In this document: positions 32,518-42,615 of the stretch, piece after piece
Numbering within the stretch: the first letter of the stretch is position 1
Layout: each line of letters opens with the position of its first letter
DNA from: Prorocentrum cordatum
Lineage: Eukaryota; Sar; Dinophyceae; Prorocentrales; Prorocentraceae
Reading direction: 5' to 3'
Assembly (NCBI GenBank): GCA_963575745.1
Contig: CAUYUJ010016471.1
Span: 629,835-693,834 of the forward strand
DNA length: 64,000 nt
The notes under the pieces: generated by a model
Told to the model about the DNA's origin: nothing
Database searches by the model: none
What the model saw: the letters and a program-made list of their open reading frames with translations, nothing else
Translations under genes and position numbers: made by a program

Positions 32518-34068
32518 TTGCGGATCGGAAAACGCACCCAGAGGAGCTCCGTGGACGCGAGCGCTTCGCGGACCACAAACCGAATTGCCCGACGGCGCGC
32601 CCTTCAAGGAGCCCCAACTTCGAGAAGACCCCGTGAGTCTGATCCCCACGGGGGCAACGAAGGTCGCAAGGTGGGCCCGACGCGCAGCCCCAGCCACACG
32701 CACCTGACCAAAGCGGGCTACAAGCCGCTAGACGGGGCCCAAGCAGAACCCGCGGAGAAGGAGTGGGGGGCCCTAGATGAGGAACACCGACTTAAGCGTT
32801 ACAACCGGGCGTGCCGCGAGGCGCGAGCAGCCTCTTCTGCGGGGTGGCCTGCTTCCTCTCGCGAAGGTGCCGATGAGGGCCAGGGCAAGCGGGGCAACCC
32901 GCCAGCTACGGCCGATGAAGAAGACGAGGCGTCCGGTCTCGCGCACGCTGTTGATTCCGCAGCACCTGCGTCTGCATCTGAATATAAGTGCGAGTCCCAT
33001 ACTGTGGAAGACTGGCGCACATGTAAACATCGATGCGCAAGTCACAGAGGACACGGTCTTGGGAGAAGGCGACGCAGTATCGCGCTGCAGCAAAAACAGT
33101 GGATCGATAGTCACTGCAATACGAGGCAAGCTGCCCAATGGGGGATACATTTTGAATTGCAAGAAGAATGTCACTATCGAGAATACGAGAATCCACCGAC
33201 ATGGGCGGAAGCCACCGTCTGACGGCCCCTCGCACAAGAGCGCGGGGAAACCCGCTTCGTCCGCAGATGCGGGGGGGCCCGCTGAGAAAGCTGACGAGCC
33301 CCCGGCGCCCCCGAAGCGCTCTCTGAAGGACCTAGATACGTCTCCATCCCCAGGCTTGCCGAGGCCACCTAGGTCGGAGATGCGAGCCAGTTCGGCAGAG
33401 GCCGATCTTGGGAGAAGCAAGGCGAAGCGCTACGACGGGGAACCCGCGGGAAACCTGCCCGTAGAACGCGCGCCAGGGGGCCGGCTGCGGCAGCCGCGGC
33501 GGCGCCGCCCCAGGGCAGTGGCGCTCCCGAACCGAAGGAGCCTGTCGCACCGCGCGGCGCCGCCCCTGGCCGCACTTACCAGGGGGCTGGCCGGTCACCT
33601 TCACTGGGCGCTTCAACAAGGCGTCGCGCCTCACGGCCAGATGCGAGAAGGCAAGCATTCCAGACTAAATCCAAGGCGCTAGGAGTTCCGAAGGTGAGCA
33701 GGCGCCAGTTCAAGGACATCCGCGAGAAGGAGAAGGGTCCATCTGGGAGCGCGGGGTCACCTGCTGAGCCCGCTGATGCGTCGGCTTCTGCGGGGGCGCC
33801 CGCTGCATCTGCGGGGCAACCTGCTAAACCCCCCAAAATGGCAGAGGGCAGCAGGCCCTGCTGGGAAGAACGCGGCGCCCCGCATCAGATGCCAGTTAAC
33901 CCGTCATATCATGGCACAGCCGATGATGTTCCGAGCCGATGCAGAGTAGTACAGTGCTCATTTGTATACACGGCAACTTGCGTGACAGGTGCAATTGTCG
34001 AACGCCAGCGCGTCCGTGACATAATGCGCAAAGAGCCAGTCTTCAAAGCGGCGAAGCCGAATCACTGA
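32518..34068 (+). pseudogene. Low-complexity polyprotein region with many hairpins
   Basis: Frame 2 (32777 to about 33440) includes C-K-K-N-V-T-I-E-N-T-R and a proline/alanine-rich part (P-P-A-P-P-K-R-S-L-K-D). The reading then moves to frame 1 (about 33450-34068; K-V-S-R-R-Q-F-K-D-I-R). The switch falls within two overlapping hairpin copies at 33434-33458. Eight hairpin copies lie between 32889 and 33824, plus one stray family A hairpin at 33912. Probably a disordered linker of gag-pol; no family recognised. Confidence 0.4.
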
Positions 34069-34118
34069 GGGCGATGCCTTGACCATTCAGCGCGGTTACC
34101 GAACGAGCATGAACAGCG

Positions 34119-35223
34119 TTGCTGCTCGGAGTGGCTCGCTACAGCCACCCGGCACAAGCCATTTCAGAACGACGGCATGCCGCGAGGTTTACGAATGCGG
34201 TTGTCTCATACAACGAGATCGACGGCTGGGTCTGCCCGAGTGACCCACTGGCAAACTGGCCACCAGACGACTGCGAACATCTTCATAAGAAACTCTTGGA
34301 CGTCGTCAAGGACCGCCTCAAGCCCAAGCATTGAACAGACGAAGCACTAGCAGCATTGAAAATGCGCGTAATAGTCGACCGCAGCATTGGAATGCGGAAA
34401 AACCGGCTCCAGGTGAAGAAAATTATTCTCACCGGGGAAACCATCCCAACATATTATCTGAGGCCCAGCGATGGGCGCAGCAGCCCAGGCATTAAATGCT
34501 TAAAATCACCGCGTTCGCGGGTGACCGATCTCACCGAGCAAGGAGCTCCACGACATTTATTTTTCGGGACTCAATGGAGGCACATCCCGAGAATATTGAA
34601 CGTCGGTCTGTCGTGCCGGAGCGAAGATAACCCTAAGGGGGGTTCAGGTTGCCAGACGAGTCAAGGATGCCCGTGTTTGCTTAGCGATAAGCGCACCCAG
34701 TCGGGCCTGCGAGCGGGCGCCGAGGTGTTGATATCAGTGAGCCTCAAGAACCTGATGCGAGATGGCAATCCGGTCTGGCGGTCCGCCAACGATGTCATTA
34801 TGATTCCGAGGGTGAGGGGTCGCATCCCGGCGAGCTCCCTTGTCCAACTTACCGGTTACAAGGACAACAAGGAGGAATGCAAGCATTGCAGAGTTGGACA
34901 AGCATGGGACCATGATCCACGCGCTGAAGCTCAGCGGGGTAACCTGCAAGGGTCTGCACCGCGCGGCTGGTACGAACGCCTGTATGACCCCATCCACACT
35001 GAGGGGATGGATCACTCCAGATACACCCGTTAACCTGCGTGCGCCCGCGCTAAATTCACCCACAGAAGAGATGCACCATGCATCGGTATTCATGTTACAA
35101 GAGGTAAAACCAGCGGGGGGGCACCTGCAGATGTCTCTGATGGTGCCTGGATACAGGCCCAGCACGCAGAGGCGTCGGGTATCACGTCCAGTTTCTTGGC
35201 GCCGAACGATGGGCTCTTCGTAA
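34119..35223 (+). pseudogene. RNA 2'-phosphotransferase (Tpt1/KptA)-like domain
   Basis: In the frame of 34356-35033, F-F-G-T-Q-W-R-H-I (34558 on), L-N-V-G-L, then S-G-L-R-A-G-A-E-V-L-I-S-V (about 34698) and S-A-N-D-V-I-M-I-P (about 34785), then G-R-I-P-A-S, follow in the order seen in Tpt1/KptA enzymes. Those enzymes remove a 2'-phosphate from spliced RNA using NAD+. The usual His of the H-G-T motif is Phe here, so activity is doubtful. A short N-terminal part (34119-34334; C-E-H-L-H-K-K-L-L-D-V-V-K) fits the helical start of the family in another frame. After the hairpin at 34934 the frame is uncertain (34840-35223 overlaps). An ADP-ribosyltransferase-fold relative is the alternative. Confidence 0.5.
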
Positions 35224-35373
35224 ACGCCCGAGGCGCGCTCAGGCACAGCAGCTGCCATCTCCTCTGGGGCAACCTGCTGCACTGGCGCCTGCGAGTGGGC
35301 CCGCAGCTCCGTTTGGCACTCCACAGAGTGCTGGCAGCATCAACAGCCTACTGCCAGACTCCGGAATAAAAGG

Positions 35374-37047
35374 ATGAACCCTCAGCTCCCCCAGGCCCTA
35401 CAGGCCACATCACCTTTTGCATCCCCGCGCGCTGCTGCACCACCAACTGCGCCGACGCGGCAGCCAGTGATCGCGGACCAGCACGGGAACACGCGTCCCA
35501 CAACGGAGGCAGCCCAGGGGGCCGACAGTCTGCTGGGACAGCAACAGTGGATGCACCGACAGATGCAGGTGGCGATGGAGAGCATGGGGCGGGATGAAAT
35601 TGACCTGCCAAATGCATATTGGACCCCGCCCTGGGAGCATGTGCCCGACGCGAATCCGTCACCGAATCTTCCGAACCGGCATGGATACATACTTGCGTTC
35701 TCCAGCCACCCAATTTATGACCCGAGAGAGGCCAAAGGGCCAGTGGCACCACCAATAGATTCTGCTATTTCCTTGACTACTAGTCGCAGACGAAAGGGGC
35801 ACCTCGGGCCTGGAGTCAACCCCAAAACCATCACCATCACTCTTACAAGTCTCAGCTCGCAAAGGGAGCAGGATACGAGGCTGGCATTCCTGGCCAGGTG
35901 CCGCACAACGGGCACCTGGCGCCCCCCATGGACCAAGACCTTACTCCACGCGGTCGAGAGCTGACATCACCTGCATCGCCGGCAGATCTGCGGCCTGAAT
36001 TGCGGGCCATTCATGAGGCGCAGCAAGCAGTTTTCTCTGCGCAGCGCGCGCGCCAGCAGCGCACCCAGGCGCGGCAAGCGCGCGACATGATGAATCGCGC
36101 GGGACAACCCGCTACGGGCCATTCAGCAGTGCTTGCCATGGGACCCGCGGCTGCGGGGCCACCTGCTACTATGCCATTGAGCCCGGCAGCCCCGCCGAGC
36201 CGCTACGCAATTGGCGAGACCACGCTCGAGCGACAAATGCGCGCAATGCCATCAGCTACGCCACCGATCATGAATGACGGTGACTTCGTGAAATGTTCCA
36301 TTTGTTTTGAAGAGTTTGCATGCCGCGATAAGGTATGGAGGCTGCAACGCGGCCACATAACGCGGCCACAGATTTCACGCAATCTGTCGGGGCCGAGTGG
36401 CTCAGTCACATGTGGGCCGACAGGTGGAAGGTGCCCCTAACGATGCACCGTGCGCCGTATGCCGAGGCGCGGGACCTATCGCAGCTGAGGTTCACTACGC
36501 CCTTGCGGTTGAGCAAGATGCTGAGAACCGACGCGAGGAGATACTCCGCGGGGCCAATGAACACAGACCTTCGGGAATAATGAATAGGATTATGGCCACG
36601 ATGGCCGGGTCTGCGACGACAGCGGGGACACGCGCGACGCTTGCGGGGCAACCTGTTGCACCGCCATACATATGGCCAAACCCAGCAGCAACGATGCCCA
36701 CCGCAGACGCGCAGATGCCGACGATCGCTGAGCCAGCTGGTTCCGCAGGGACACTTACTACATCGCCGCCTGCGGGGTCACTTGCAAATGAGGCATGGCT
36801 CAGCCGCGTGGAAAGAGCTAGCATGCCGCGTGGCAGACTGCGGGGTAGCCCGCTACGCTCGCGCCAGACTGACAGCCCAGTCAGCGCGCGCAGTGGCGCC
36901 AGTGCCATGTCCGAGCGTGACATGCCGCAGACGGTGCCGATGGTCAACACGGACGGCCAGAATGCAGTGCGTTCTGACGAGGACACTTTTGAGGACGTCC
37001 CACTGATTCAGCCGTGCCCATGTATATATGATGAACATCCCTGCTGA
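35374..37047 (+). pseudogene. RING-finger polyprotein segment
   Basis: 35374-35964 (Pro/Gln-rich, then W-T-P-P-W-E-H-V-P-D) overlaps 35898-36440, which encodes a helical Arg/Gln stretch and C-S-I-C-F-E-E-F (36296 on), the start of a RING finger. The second half, G-H-R-F-H-A-I-C then C-A-V-C-R-G, lies in frame 1 (36397-37047). Between them the 13-nt string CGCGGCCACATAA (36353-36365) repeats the next bases almost exactly. Deleting it restores one frame and a complete RING (Cys pair, G-H-x-x-H, Cys pair; the third Cys is Arg). RING proteins usually act as ubiquitin ligases; the role in a retroelement is unknown. Hairpins at 36099, 36153, 36643, 36772 and 36840 are in-frame. Confidence 0.6.
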
Positions 37048-37251
37048 GTGAATACCCCAGCAATGCCCCATCACTGAGGAAGGAAGCCGAACGTATATGA
37101 GCGCATTTTCTTCTATGAAGAAGAATGAGTGGGCATTGGATCAAGGGCGCCTCAAAGGCACACATGGCACCACAGGGTCCACCGTTCAGGGCATATTCAG
37201 TGACCGGCATGAGTTAGCCCTAGCAGCTAATTGCGGGCCATGATCGATTGA

Positions 37252-37670
37252 ATGTTCACTATCTGGCTGAACATTGGTAGCAACATAAACATCATTGGCC
37301 TGAGAACTGCTCAGGCATTTGAGCGGGTTTTGCGCTCTCATGGTCACGATATAAAGAGACGAGATAGAGCCCGAGCAGACCTCTGTGCGTCCCCGGAGTG
37401 TGCGCTGGAGCCGCAGCGCGCAAGTCATCCGGGCATTGCAGAATTGCTTGCACATATAGGGGCAAACCTGCGGGGCAACCTGCCACCGCCAAGCCGGACA
37501 CGCAATCAGCCAACGTGGCCGAGGGGCCCGGCGAGAACCTGCCCGCAATCCTGGGCCTGAGAGGCAAGGCAAACATGTGGGCCATCCTAATCATTGAGAA
37601 AGGCGACGAAAACATGGCCATCCCAGGCACGGACATGCACAGGCTCCTTCTCGGAAATGCGCCAGGGTGA
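37252..37670 (+). pseudogene. Element 2 aspartic protease, catalytic Asp lost
   Basis: Frame 1 from 37252 encodes T-I-W-L-N-I-G-S-N-I-N-I-I-G, then F-E-R-V-L-R-S-H-G-H-D-I-K. Dinoflagellate copia proteases have D-I-G-S here; the Asp codon is AAC (37270-37272), giving Asn. The domain continues in frame 0 (about 37400-37670) with G-E-N-L-P-A-I-L-G-L-R, A-I-L-I-I-E-K-G and A-I-P-G. One hairpin and one degenerate copy (37459-37483) are inserted between C-T-Y-R-G and A-K-P-D-T in-frame. Two changes, active-site loss and a frameshift, make it inactive. Confidence 0.6.
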
Positions 37671-39693
37671 TTGGCTTAAGAAAAACGCCATCCAGACACC
37701 CAGCGATCAAGGCCGAAGACTACGACGTGGCAGCGGAGGCCGATGGAATTACAGCATTCACCAACACGGCCAATCTCAGATGCTAGGGGACACCGTTGCG
37801 GCACGTCGTCAACGAGACTGTAGATGCAGAGCCGATTGCGGGGCAACCTGCTTCAAGCTTCGCGGGGTTACCTGCTTCGATTGACGCCCATGCGTTTATG
37901 ATGTCCTAGAACACCAGGGGCAGCAGCCGCAACATCAATGAGTAGACATTTGTCTTCGCGATCCAGACCATGGTAGACAACGCCCTGACGACCTGGTGGC
38001 GGAGGAATACCGCATGCGGCAGCAAGCTAACTGTCATGGATCAGGACTTCGCCGCGAGGGCCTTGCAGGCGAAGGTTTACCAAGCCATCTACAACGAGGG
38101 CACCAGGTGGATGTCGCCTGACAGCCGCGCGGGGCAGCCTGCCACCGCGGGGCAACCTGCCGCGTCGAGCGGCGCTGCCGAGAGATATGACATTCACACC
38201 TCGAGCAGTGCGTCGCCGATTACACCAGGCGGCCCCGCGGAGCACAGCCCAGACACGGGCCCAAGCCAGGTGGCCACGTGAACGCCCCCTACGCTTGGAA
38301 ATGAGTGAAGAGGGCAGGCGCGCGCCACGGCCGCGCGCGCTTGCCTGGGCAGGCCGACACCTGAGATCCTATCTGCAGGCGTGGGGGCACCCGCTTACTT
38401 TTCCCCGGTGCCGTCTGTTCGCGCCTTGGACGGCAGCGGACCCGGCTGCGCGGCCGCTGCAGGACAACATTGCTCATCTCATCAATATCTTTCTCGTGCT
38501 CTTGTCATCGAGGATATGCGAACAGCTTGCGCTGAACTCCGAGCCCGTGGATACACGATCGCATCGCACGCACACAGGTCATGACCTCCACAGGCACACA
38601 GTATTTGGGTAGTCTACTGTCGGGGGACTATCGGCTGCGATGGGTGGCAGCGCCCGCCGATGGGCGCGCGCGATTGCCTGGTAAGCGGGCGGGCCACACT
38701 GTCAACGCATCCAGAATCTCATGGTCGAAGCTCGGGCCTTACGCATGTCTGTCGCGGTTATGGGGCCCCCAGGTTACTTTTGGAAACTGGGTCCCACGCG
38801 CGATGCCATCGAAGACTCAGGCGTGCGAGTCATGCGAATTCGATGTTGTCCTTTCGGTCTTAAGAGCGATCGCTCGAGTCGTTTGCCGTCTCTCGTATTT
38901 GCAGGTGGCAACGACACGCGCGCGCAGTCCAGTCAATCCCTGGAAATGCACGCGCCGAGTTGCGGGGGAACCTGCCGAAAGAGCAGAAAGTGAATCAGAT
39001 TGGTAGGGCTAAGGCGCCCAGAGGGCGCAATGGCGGCGCAAAGCCATCGCTACCATGAGTGCACGACAGATTGACCGAATAGGTACACATAAACACAATG
39101 AAATGATAAAAGTGCTGTACATCTCAGCGTACACACCCGAATAGATAAAACGAGCCTGAGCTTACGTCCAGTCTCTTAAGATTGGCCCTCAATGGGACCA
39201 TGCGGTACGCCGAGTAACGATGAACATTGACGATAACTTTATCATTCAGGACATCCAGGTTCAGGGTCCACCTATCGGGCACGACTGGATGGCTCCATTG
39301 CCGAATGAAGTGGCCAACGTGTGCTCGACTGTATTGGGGGACTCCGGCTCCCGCTCCGCTCTGTCATGAAGGGCAGCGACCACGCCCAAGACGGGTTGCG
39401 ATCGTCGGTGACGATCGTCGCCCTCCCCCCTCGATTGAGCGCGGCCGCGCGCCGCCCCCCTCGCCAGAATTTCCGACGCCCACTACGCCCGACAATGAGC
39501 AAAAACAGAGCACTACGTGCTGATGCCCAGAAAGTGGACACAGAAGCCGGCATCGAACCACGCAAGATACCAAAACAGGTCGAAGACGGCAATGACGGCT
39601 GCGGCGAGGAGCTGAATGAAGGGCCTTGGGCGTTGAGCATACTACACTGATGTTCCTCTAGACCCCGGCAGCGATGAAGATGAGGAAGCCTTT
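37671..39693 (+). pseudogene. Unrecognised region between protease and methyltransferase
   Basis: Frames 37970-38281 (helical, with two hairpins 18 bp apart at 38129 and 38147), 38187-38612, 38581-39006 and 39227-39650 are open in turn. This is where an integrase would be expected, but I see no convincing HHCC or D-D-E set. 39010-39226 has no frame of note. Confidence 0.3.
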
Positions 39694-40160
39694 ATGACGC
39701 AACCAGCGGGGCGACCTGCGGACACACACGCCGATGTGCTTGCCATAATCCCAACCTTGTGCTACGGACGAAACAACGAGATAGACATGCTGGAACTATG
39801 CGGAGGTAGTGGGGGAGCATCGCAAGTAGCATTCAGCCGAGGTCTTTCCTCAGGGGGAATCCTCGACCCACGTTTTTTACGTTGGCCTTGGAAACAAGGA
39901 AGTCCAGGATGCAGTAATGCACTACTTGGACGTATGCTTTGTGAAGATGGTATTCATACAACCGAATTTCAGAACTACTGGACGACCCTCCTACATCAAC
40001 GCGAAGGTCAATTACGATACGTGACATGCTCATCATAAGGAGGACCTATCACGCAGCAAGTTGTGTGGAGCCGCACGCCAAGACGATGTTCGACGATTTC
40101 GTTAATGAGAACAGCCAGCGGGTACCTGGGTGTTATAAATACCGCCATGGACGAGACGAG
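39694..40160 (+). pseudogene. Element 2 methyltransferase-like domain
   Basis: 39694-40038 begins with L-E-L-C-G-G-S-G-G-A-S-Q-V-A-F (39791 on), the glycine-rich SAM-binding loop of a cytosine-methyltransferase-like domain. At a T6 run (about 39873) the reading changes frame and continues V-Q-D-A-V-M-H-Y-L-D-V, then I-Q-P-N-F-R-T-T-G where methyltransferases have Pro-Cys, and E-Q-P-A-G-T-W (about 40110) in place of the E-N-V region. Cys is absent from the P-x motif, so activity is unlikely. The domain lies upstream of RT, unlike in element 1. Confidence 0.5.
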
Positions 40161-40460
40161 CGAAGCGCGAGGGCACTCGCAAGATTAGCATAGACCAATG
40201 CATTACAGGTCTTCGTGATTTCCAGCATATGCATACGCAAACCTATTGTAAAAATGGCCAGTCACCGTTCACCACTGACACCCATCGACAACGAACGGTG
40301 CACTGGTCATCACCAACATGCCTCAGCCTGCAACAAGGAAAGGGCAAAGGCAGCACAGTACACTCCGAAGATACAAGCCCTCTTCGTCGAGACAGTTCGA
40401 ATTTCATAGGACGTCTTTGCGGGTAGCCGCCGCACGTTTCATGGTCATCGTCACCTGTTC

Positions 40461-41300
40461 TTGTCACGAACGCACGCGGATTCGACTTGGGTGACCCGGC
40501 GATCTTGCGAGATCTTGACGGACGTATCGCGCGACCACCATCAGGCAGATGGGAGCGCCTTGCATGCGCTGGCACCGTCAACTCGCACTCCCGATCACAA
40601 AGCAGAAGCCCCAAACATTCTAGGTGGAACGACACAGAGGATCATTACTGCGACTGTCCAAACTGCAAAAAAAACAATGGGAGAGCTAAGCCTGACCACT
40701 TACTCACACCTGGCAAATGTACATGTACAAACAGTGGAAGCTGCCTGATAACCACGGGCAGGGGCCCGCAGCACCTGCTGAACCGGCAGCCCCGCCACTT
40801 GCGGCGCATGGACCTCGAAGCCTCCGGTGTAGAGACATCCTCAGGAACGGCGCTGCAACCATGCCGGCGATTGCTTGCCAGCGCGGAAGCGTGCAATAAT
40901 CAGTGGGTCATTGTTTCCCTTGACATCAGCTTGGCTTTCTTAAAGGGAATCACATGTCACGAGCTTGCTGAAGCGACTGGTGAAAAGGAAGGCGCGGCGT
41001 GATTTACGTTGCCATTTGGTTCAGCATCAGCGCTCAGATCTCTTTCCCAGGATTCGAGCACGATGGCGAGTCATGACGCTGGCGCCAAAGATGCACCAAG
41101 AGCCTTCTTACTGAAGCTCAGGAAGAACACGAGAGGCTTCGAGCTCAGACCCACGTCTCGCGACGAGGAGTAGAACCGACCCATTGCCTTCTCGCGGCCA
41201 AACATGTCGATGGTCTAAACGCGGCCGGCACCGAGGACACCGTCGACAAGTGCGTCAAGTGAGTTGAGGATATCCCTGGGGGTTTAAACTCAACAAGCAT
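40461..41300 (+). pseudogene. Element 2 reverse transcriptase, inactive
   Basis: The frame of 40487-41002 encodes V-I-V-S-L-D-I-S-L-A-F-L-K-G (first catalytic Asp, about 40920) and the T-G-E-K-E linker. After a TGA (41000-41002) the same frame continues F-T-L-P-F-G-S-A and D-A-P-R-A-F-L-L-K-L-R-K, then a TAG, then K-H-V-D-G-L. The family has H-V-D-D here, so the second catalytic Asp is Gly (GGT). Three in-frame stops and the active-site change show a dead gene. The order and motifs are those of dinoflagellate copia elements. Confidence 0.72.
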
Positions 41301-41434
41301 GCATATGCTAGTTGTGCTGTGAGGCATGCTAAGGACAGCGACGGAAATGCCACTCTTGACCGAGACGTATATATAAAGCAGCTCTGTCAAATCCAGCATC
41401 GCCAATTCACGGGCGCAGATGCTGGGGCAATGGC

Positions 41435-42190
41435 ATGAAAATGGTCACTGATATGTTTGTCAGCCACAGAGGCGCGTTGGCTTACGCCCTCATAGCACAA
41501 GTGTTGCGAATGGTATACATTGCACGACTACAACGCGTCCAGGAACCGACCAACATGCAAGCGCGACGACCCAATGCGATTTCCAGGGAGCTGCAGGCCT
41601 GCCCAAAGAAGATCGCTGTTAAAGCGATGATACCAACGGGCGAGGTCGATATGCAGAGCGATTCTGGCTACCGTCGCGCCATCGGCGATGATGATGACGA
41701 GGTCAAAGGCAATAGTATTCGCCGGGCGAGCCTGCTAAGGCGTGGACGCACGCATCCTGGCAAGCCTGTCGTCAATGAGGACTGCTATCCCGCGACTGTC
41801 ACGCTACGCGAACTCCATGCAGGGCCGTTGACACCCAACCAATTGAAATATATTATTGAGATGGGCGGCCTCAGCATCAAGGTCACCCTGACCACTGATG
41901 CGGAATGTGCTTTCAAGTCCTTGCCAAGCAAAGACCGGAATAATCCGATTGGATATACATTCTTGGGCCACATCAGCTGGATGCGGCAAATGATGGAGCG
42001 GTTTGTCGTGCATTGTGTGCGCTGGTGTGACACCCGCGATATTATTGCAGATGGCCACACCAAGGGGAGCATTGACAGAGATATGCTCTTACAAGTTATG
42101 GAGGGAAATCAACCCTTCAAGCGCGACTTGAAGCGACACGCTCCCTACAGGGTTGGCCAGACAAAACCATCTGGGCCGTCCGAGGATTAG
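41435..42190 (+). CDS. Element 2 RNase H and C-terminal domain
   Basis: An uninterrupted 251-codon frame. It starts in the RT thumb (G-A-L-A-Y-A-L-I-A-Q, then Q-E-P-T-N-M-Q-A-R-R-P-N-A) and continues with the RNase H fold: S-D-S-G-Y-R-R, then L-T-T-D-A-E, then V-R-W-C-D-T-R-D-I-I-A-D-G-H-T-K-G-S-I. D-T-R-D and A-D-G-H-T-K-G are hallmark motifs of the copia RNase H and its tail. The usual S-T-F-x-A-E-T segment is degraded. It ends 7 bp before a family B hairpin (42197-42210). The original start lay in the RT frame. Confidence 0.72.
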   Translation: MKMVTDMFVSHRGALAYALIAQVLRMVYIARLQRVQEPTNMQARRPNAISRELQACPKKIAVKAMIPTGEVDMQSDSGYRRAIGDDDDEVKGNSIRRASLLRRGRTHPGKPVVNEDCYPATVTLRELHAGPLTPNQLKYIIEMGGLSIKVTLTTDAECAFKSLPSKDRNNPIGYTFLGHISWMRQMMERFVVHCVRWCDTRDIIADGHTKGSIDRDMLLQVMEGNQPFKRDLKRHAPYRVGQTKPSGPSED

Positions 42191-42333
42191 TAAACTGCGG
42201 GGCAACCTGCGAAAATTAAGCCCGCGCTTATTAAAGCTGCGGGGTAACCTTCTATGGTTGAGCCCGCTGGCTGCCCTTTGTAATAGATTTGTTTTCGCTG
42301 AATAAAATCTGTAGCGGACTCACGCTTCGTCTT

Positions 42334-42350
42334 CCCCCCCCCCCCCCCCC
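42334..42350 (+). other. C17 run abutting the 3' LTR
   Basis: Seventeen C residues end at the first base of the 3' LTR, where a plus-strand polypurine tract is expected. The tract is pyrimidine on the coding strand. Confidence 0.6.
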
Positions 42351-42615
42351 GACTCTGACGGAGGAAGAGTACGGAAGATAGCGAGCGTGTATCCGTGGCC
42401 ACTTGCGTGGCCCAAGCGAGCGGCCACCTGTGTGACCGGGCCGCACCGCGGCCCGCTACCTTACATCGAGACAGAAAAGGTTCCACCCTTTACTCTTTAG
42501 ATGTACCGCCGCTCGTGGTGTTCCTTCCTACTTCTGGGACGATCGTTGATGCGGTACAACGGAGTTTGGCGCGTGCGTCGCCTTAGGCGAAGCTTCTGGT
42601 TTGGCCTCCCAAGCA
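42350..42615 (+). repeat. Element 2 3' LTR
   Basis: Matches 29508-29779; ends CCAAGCA. The first base is C where the 5' copy has T. Confidence 0.85.

Larger units (their letters stand above)
30864..42252 (+). repeat. Dispersed 14-nt hairpins, family B
   Basis: Consensus GCGGG-GCAA-CCTGC. Starts: 30864, 31034, 31727, 31943, 32231, 32889, 33242 (loop GAAA), 33269 (GGGG), 33446, 33751, 33790 (GGCG), 33811, 34934 (GTAA), 36099 (ACAA), 36153, 36643, 36772, 36840, 37470, 37838, 37862, 38129, 38147, 38962 (GGAA), 39706 (GCGA), 42197, 42239. The 3' arm alternates CCTGC and CCCGC, both pairing with GCGGG. 16 of 27 loops fit GNRA. Copies appear in all three reading frames (A-G-Q-P, R-G-N-P, G-V-T-C), so the conserved object is nucleic acid, not peptide. 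Confidence 0.87.
29508..42615 (+). mobile_element. Element 2: LTR retroelement with Tpt1-like, RING and methyltransferase-like domains
   Basis: LTRs at 29508-29779 and 42350-42615 enclose 12.6 kb coding on the plus strand: gag, unrecognised ORFs, an RNA 2'-phosphotransferase-like domain, a RING finger, an aspartic protease, a methyltransferase-like domain, copia-type RT and RNase H. The protease catalytic Asp is Asn, the RT HVDD box is HVDG, and many stops and frameshifts occur, so this copy is dead. I found no clear target-site duplication. About 27 copies of a 14-nt hairpin (family B) are spread between 30864 and 42252. Confidence 0.88.
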
